A DNA stretch of 64,000 bases from Candolleomyces eurysporus (Eukaryota; Basidiomycota; Agaricomycetes; Agaricales; Psathyrellaceae). Position 1 is the first letter of the stretch. Each line of letters starts with the position of its first letter. The notes under the pieces were generated by a model. The model had not been told where the DNA came from, did not search any database, and saw nothing but the letters and a program-made list of their open reading frames with translations. Location: assembly GCA_027579435.1 (NCBI GenBank), contig JANBPK010000763.1:1-64000 (forward strand), given 5' to 3'. The position numbers were made by a program, and so were the translations under genes. Shown piece after piece: positions 62,771 through 64,000 of this stretch.

Positions 62771-64000
62771 ATGTGGCTGATCTCTGGGCCCTTTGACGGG
62801 GAGGTCGTCGGGGAAGTAAACTTCCAAAGTGAGTCTGAGCTGTAATCGTCGCGTCTCCGAATGTGGCTGGCTGACTGGTGGCTGACAACCAGAGACCAAG
62901 CTGTTGAAGACGGATAGAGACTACAAGGTTGGAAGGAAGGGTACAGACTTGCTGATCAATAGCAAGAAGATATCCGCACCCCATGGGTGCTTTGCTGTTG
63001 CCAAGTTTGGTGTCAAGGACATTGTGAGTGTACCTATCTTCCAGCCTGTTGTCGCTTTCAGTGCTGATAAACCAATCCTATTTGTGTCAAATACGAACAG
63101 GAGAAGCCCACGAGCGTTCCTGGGCTCACGTTTACGAGCCAGAAGAAGACGTTCAAAGTTATTAGGGGCGACAATGCCTTGGATTACTCTATTGGTGTTT
63201 CTGCAGAACTGCAGGACGGAGACGAAGTAGTTCTCTTGCCGGGGCATAATGTCAAGTGCGCATCTCATGCTCTCATGCCCCTTACAACGCTGACGATCCA
63301 CGTCGCTTTGCAGAGTTCATTGGTTGAAAGCATGCTGTTACCCAAGCTCAGAACTGGAAGACACCTCTCGCTGCGGCCCACTCGGTGCGTGTTGTCGTAT
63401 ACAACAGTCCGCAGCTCGATCCAACCTGACATACACATCTCTGCCACCATAGGCATCCACGTCGTCTCCCAACCAAGCCCCGACGTGACCCACCACCTCA
63501 CTTCAGAGTTCTCCGCATCAGCGGACATCGCGACCTCTCTCATCTCCTCTGCCCGCTTCGTCAAACCCGAATGGCTGCAAGAGGTTCTTCGCCTGGGCGA
63601 CCCCGCGTCCCCAGGCACCATCTCACCTTTTGAAGAAAACTTCAATCTGCCTTCTGTCACAAAGTACAGGCCCGGCTTTGCTTCAACACTCGACCCTCCG
63701 CAAAAAGTTTACAATATTTGGGAACCAAACGAAGAGCGGCTGCATATCTTCAAGGAGTACAGATTCTTGTGCGTCGGAGAGAAAGCGAGACCCGCACCTT
63801 TGGACCTGAGACAGATGCTCGAACGCGGAGATGGCACGTACGAGAACTTTGACGTCCATCTGGGCGTAGATAAGTTCCGTCGGGCCGTTACAAGAGGACT
63901 AGCGAAGCAAGGGAAGAAGCTGGTCCTTGTCGGCGATGAAGGCTTGCTTGCTGCTGCTGTTGGAAAGGATGTTCTGAGGGATTTTGTGCAGGAAGCGACA
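62771..64000 (+). CDS. NBS1/nibrin-like FHA-BRCT protein, 3' end outside the window
   Basis: Five exons seen: 62771-62828, 62893-63023, 63101-63255, 63314-63384 and 63453 to the edge. Introns of 58-77 nt, phases consistent. The start MWLISGPFDGEVVGEVNFQ resembles the nibrin N-terminus MW.L.GPFD. The FHA fold follows with YKVGRKGTDLLINSKKISAP then HGCF: GRK, S and the H of the phosphothreonine-binding face. Next come tandem BRCT-like segments (VHWLKACCYPSSELE, FVKPEWLQEVLRLG). Nbs1 is a subunit of the Mre11-Rad50-Nbs1 complex, which senses and tethers DNA double-strand breaks in the nucleus. The C-terminal Mre11/ATM-binding part would lie beyond the window. Confidence 0.82.

Overview
The window is nuclear DNA of a filamentous basidiomycete, most likely an agaricomycete (mushroom-forming fungus). 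The genes are split by short introns (about 49-110 nt, GT-AG, one probable GC-AG). The gene families are typical of that group: DUF6535 membrane proteins, TPR-CHAT and NACHT-TPR proteins, family 69 glycosyltransferases, and chromodomain Ty3/Gypsy elements. Isolated N bases and one N run at 57690-57701 show a draft assembly, so small frame breaks must be read with caution. All exon joins below were made by eye from splice sites and reading-frame continuity.

Region by region. 1-8.5 kb: a DUF6535 membrane-protein gene (minus, cut by the window start), then a complete TPR-CHAT gene (plus). The CHAT stop codon abuts a relic of a second DUF6535 5' end. 8.6-25.3 kb: a repeat island. It holds a 0.67-kb imperfect palindrome, a decayed repeat-associated gene cut by an LTR, a dead Tc1/mariner-IS630-like transposase, a repeat-associated conserved protein, and a broken chromodomain Ty3/Gypsy element on the minus strand. 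Two copies of one LTR family lie near its ends in opposite orientation. 25.3-27.3 kb: a P-loop relic and a 115-bp near-perfect inverted repeat. 27.6-30.2 kb: a NACHT-TPR (NLR-like) gene with one in-frame stop codon.

31-38 kb: a GT69 (CAP59/CMT1-type) mannosyltransferase-like gene, a relic, and a divergent pair of poorly known genes. One of the pair has a degenerate nucleotidyltransferase-like motif, the other a duplicated mini-exon. 38.3-42.3 kb: a KDM4-type histone demethylase (JmjN, JmjC, extended PHD, Tudor-like). 42.3-45.4 kb appears gene-poor. 45.4-46.5 kb: a C2H2 zinc-finger protein.

47.5-51.4 kb: a convergent pair, one gene for an ASX-homology protein and one for a BAP1/UCH37-type deubiquitinase. 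These are the two halves of a PR-DUB-like H2A deubiquitinase, which makes this the most interesting chromatin finding here. 51.7-64 kb: a GH5 glycosidase, a secreted HNH (DUF1524) nuclease, a mitochondrial ABC1/ADCK1-type kinase-like protein, a CK1-family kinase with a frameshift, and the N-terminal half of an NBS1/nibrin-like FHA-BRCT protein running off the end.

Two themes stand out. First, proteins with NLR- or caspase-like architecture (NACHT-TPR, TPR-CHAT) and a recently duplicated DUF6535 gene sit on the edges of a transposon island. Second, chromatin and DNA-damage genes (KDM4, ASX-like, BAP1-like, NBS1-like) fill the stable right half.
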